From Apricaphanius iberus (Eukaryota > Chordata > Actinopteri > Cyprinodontiformes > Aphaniidae), in contig JAPXFQ010002899.1 in assembly GCA_028564705.1 (NCBI GenBank), forward strand, positions 62,001-126,000: a stretch of DNA of 64,000 nt, written 5' to 3'. The translations under genes were made by a program, and so were the position numbers. Positions 63,456 through 64,000 of this stretch are shown here, one piece after another; position 1 is the first letter of the stretch; the number at the start of each line of letters is the position of its first letter. Under the pieces are notes generated by a model. The model was not told where the DNA came from. It did no database searches and worked only from the letters and a program-made list of their open reading frames with translations.

Positions 63456-64000
63456 AAAAAAATAAAAAAAAAAATAAAAAAATAAGTATTTGTAATTGTT
63501 CTTAGCGACGTAGCATCTTCAGCAGACCAGCATGAAAAACAAAGCTGTACATTGTAATGCTCGCACAGCAAGGCTTTGCAATGTATAAACTGGTGACCGG
63601 ATTAAAGCAGAAATGTAGTCAAATGTGTAAGAGCATTTAAAAACGACACTGAGATGACCAACATAGTACGAATACAAAGAAAATATATGTCAACTACGGG
63701 CGCAGCCATCTTTGTTCTCTGATGTGTACTTCCTACTCTGTCTACTCTCAGAGCTCTGACTTGGAGCTCGTATATTCCGACCTAAAGGGGGCGTGTCCAG
63801 GTGAAATGACGCGAGACAACTGCGAGATTTCCGACTTTCCGATTCGGAAAGGTTAACTGGGATGCAGAATAATAAAGAACACCAGAAATATAACATCCTT
63901 TTCTCCACCACATCTTCTCATACTCTGAATGGCTTTAAGTGGAGTTCTGGCAGGTTCTCCCAGTATGAACAGAGTGATCCCAGTCTGAACCAGTAACTCT

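Larger units (their letters stand above)
59141..64000. other. Region right of the Rab exon (probably its intron or flank)
   Basis: Contains a Tc3/Tc1-like element (about 59615-61600), a TA microsatellite (about 60438-60459) and an L1-type fragment (63282-63455). The stretches 61610-63240 and 63500-64000 show no gene or element I can name; 61860-62090 has a vaguely transposon-like look, but no frame survives. Confidence 0.6.

Overview
The window is vertebrate nuclear DNA, almost certainly from a ray-finned (teleost, probably percomorph) fish. It holds multi-exon genes with GT-AG introns whose products match vertebrate families exon by exon. The introns are long, AT-rich and full of teleost-type mobile elements: Tc1/mariner, hAT, TTAA-flanked and PIF-Harbinger-like MITEs, and L2/CR1-like and L1/Tx1-like LINE fragments. 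There is no sign of bacterial or phage sequence, and no CRISPR array or RNA gene that I can support.

Layout. 1-5900: intergenic, with microsatellites and decayed repeats. 5950-6425: CpG- and CCAAT-rich promoter region. 6426-31235: foxk2 (+), nine coding exons, predicted protein 605 aa (FHA domain plus fork-head domain), with a 3' UTR to about 32.4 kb. 32.4-35.7 kb: intergenic. 35682-57298: anapc2 (+), fourteen coding exons, predicted protein 811 aa, the cullin-like scaffold subunit of the anaphase-promoting complex. 58991-59140: last coding exon of a Rab-family GTPase (Rab35-like tail ending in Cys-Cys) on the minus strand, tail-to-tail with anapc2; the rest of that gene was not found and probably lies beyond the window. 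59.1-64 kb: a Tc3/Tc1-like element, an L1-type fragment and unassigned sequence.

The three genes have unrelated jobs: transcriptional control and metabolism (FOXK2), cell-cycle ubiquitin ligation (APC2) and membrane traffic (Rab). I see no functional cluster. Both assembled reading frames close exactly (1818 nt and 2436 nt, both divisible by three), which supports the exon boundaries.

The most unusual observations are: (i) two introns of anapc2 that appear to need GC-AG splicing; (ii) inverted copies of one hAT element flanking anapc2 exons 8-12, a layout that could favour back-splicing; (iii) several transposon-in-transposon nests whose order can be read from target-site duplications; (iv) a degenerate tandem repeat in foxk2 intron 3 whose unit looks derived from a reverse-transcriptase motif; (v) a Pro-to-Ala change in the fork-head domain. 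I found nothing that amounts to a new multi-gene system.
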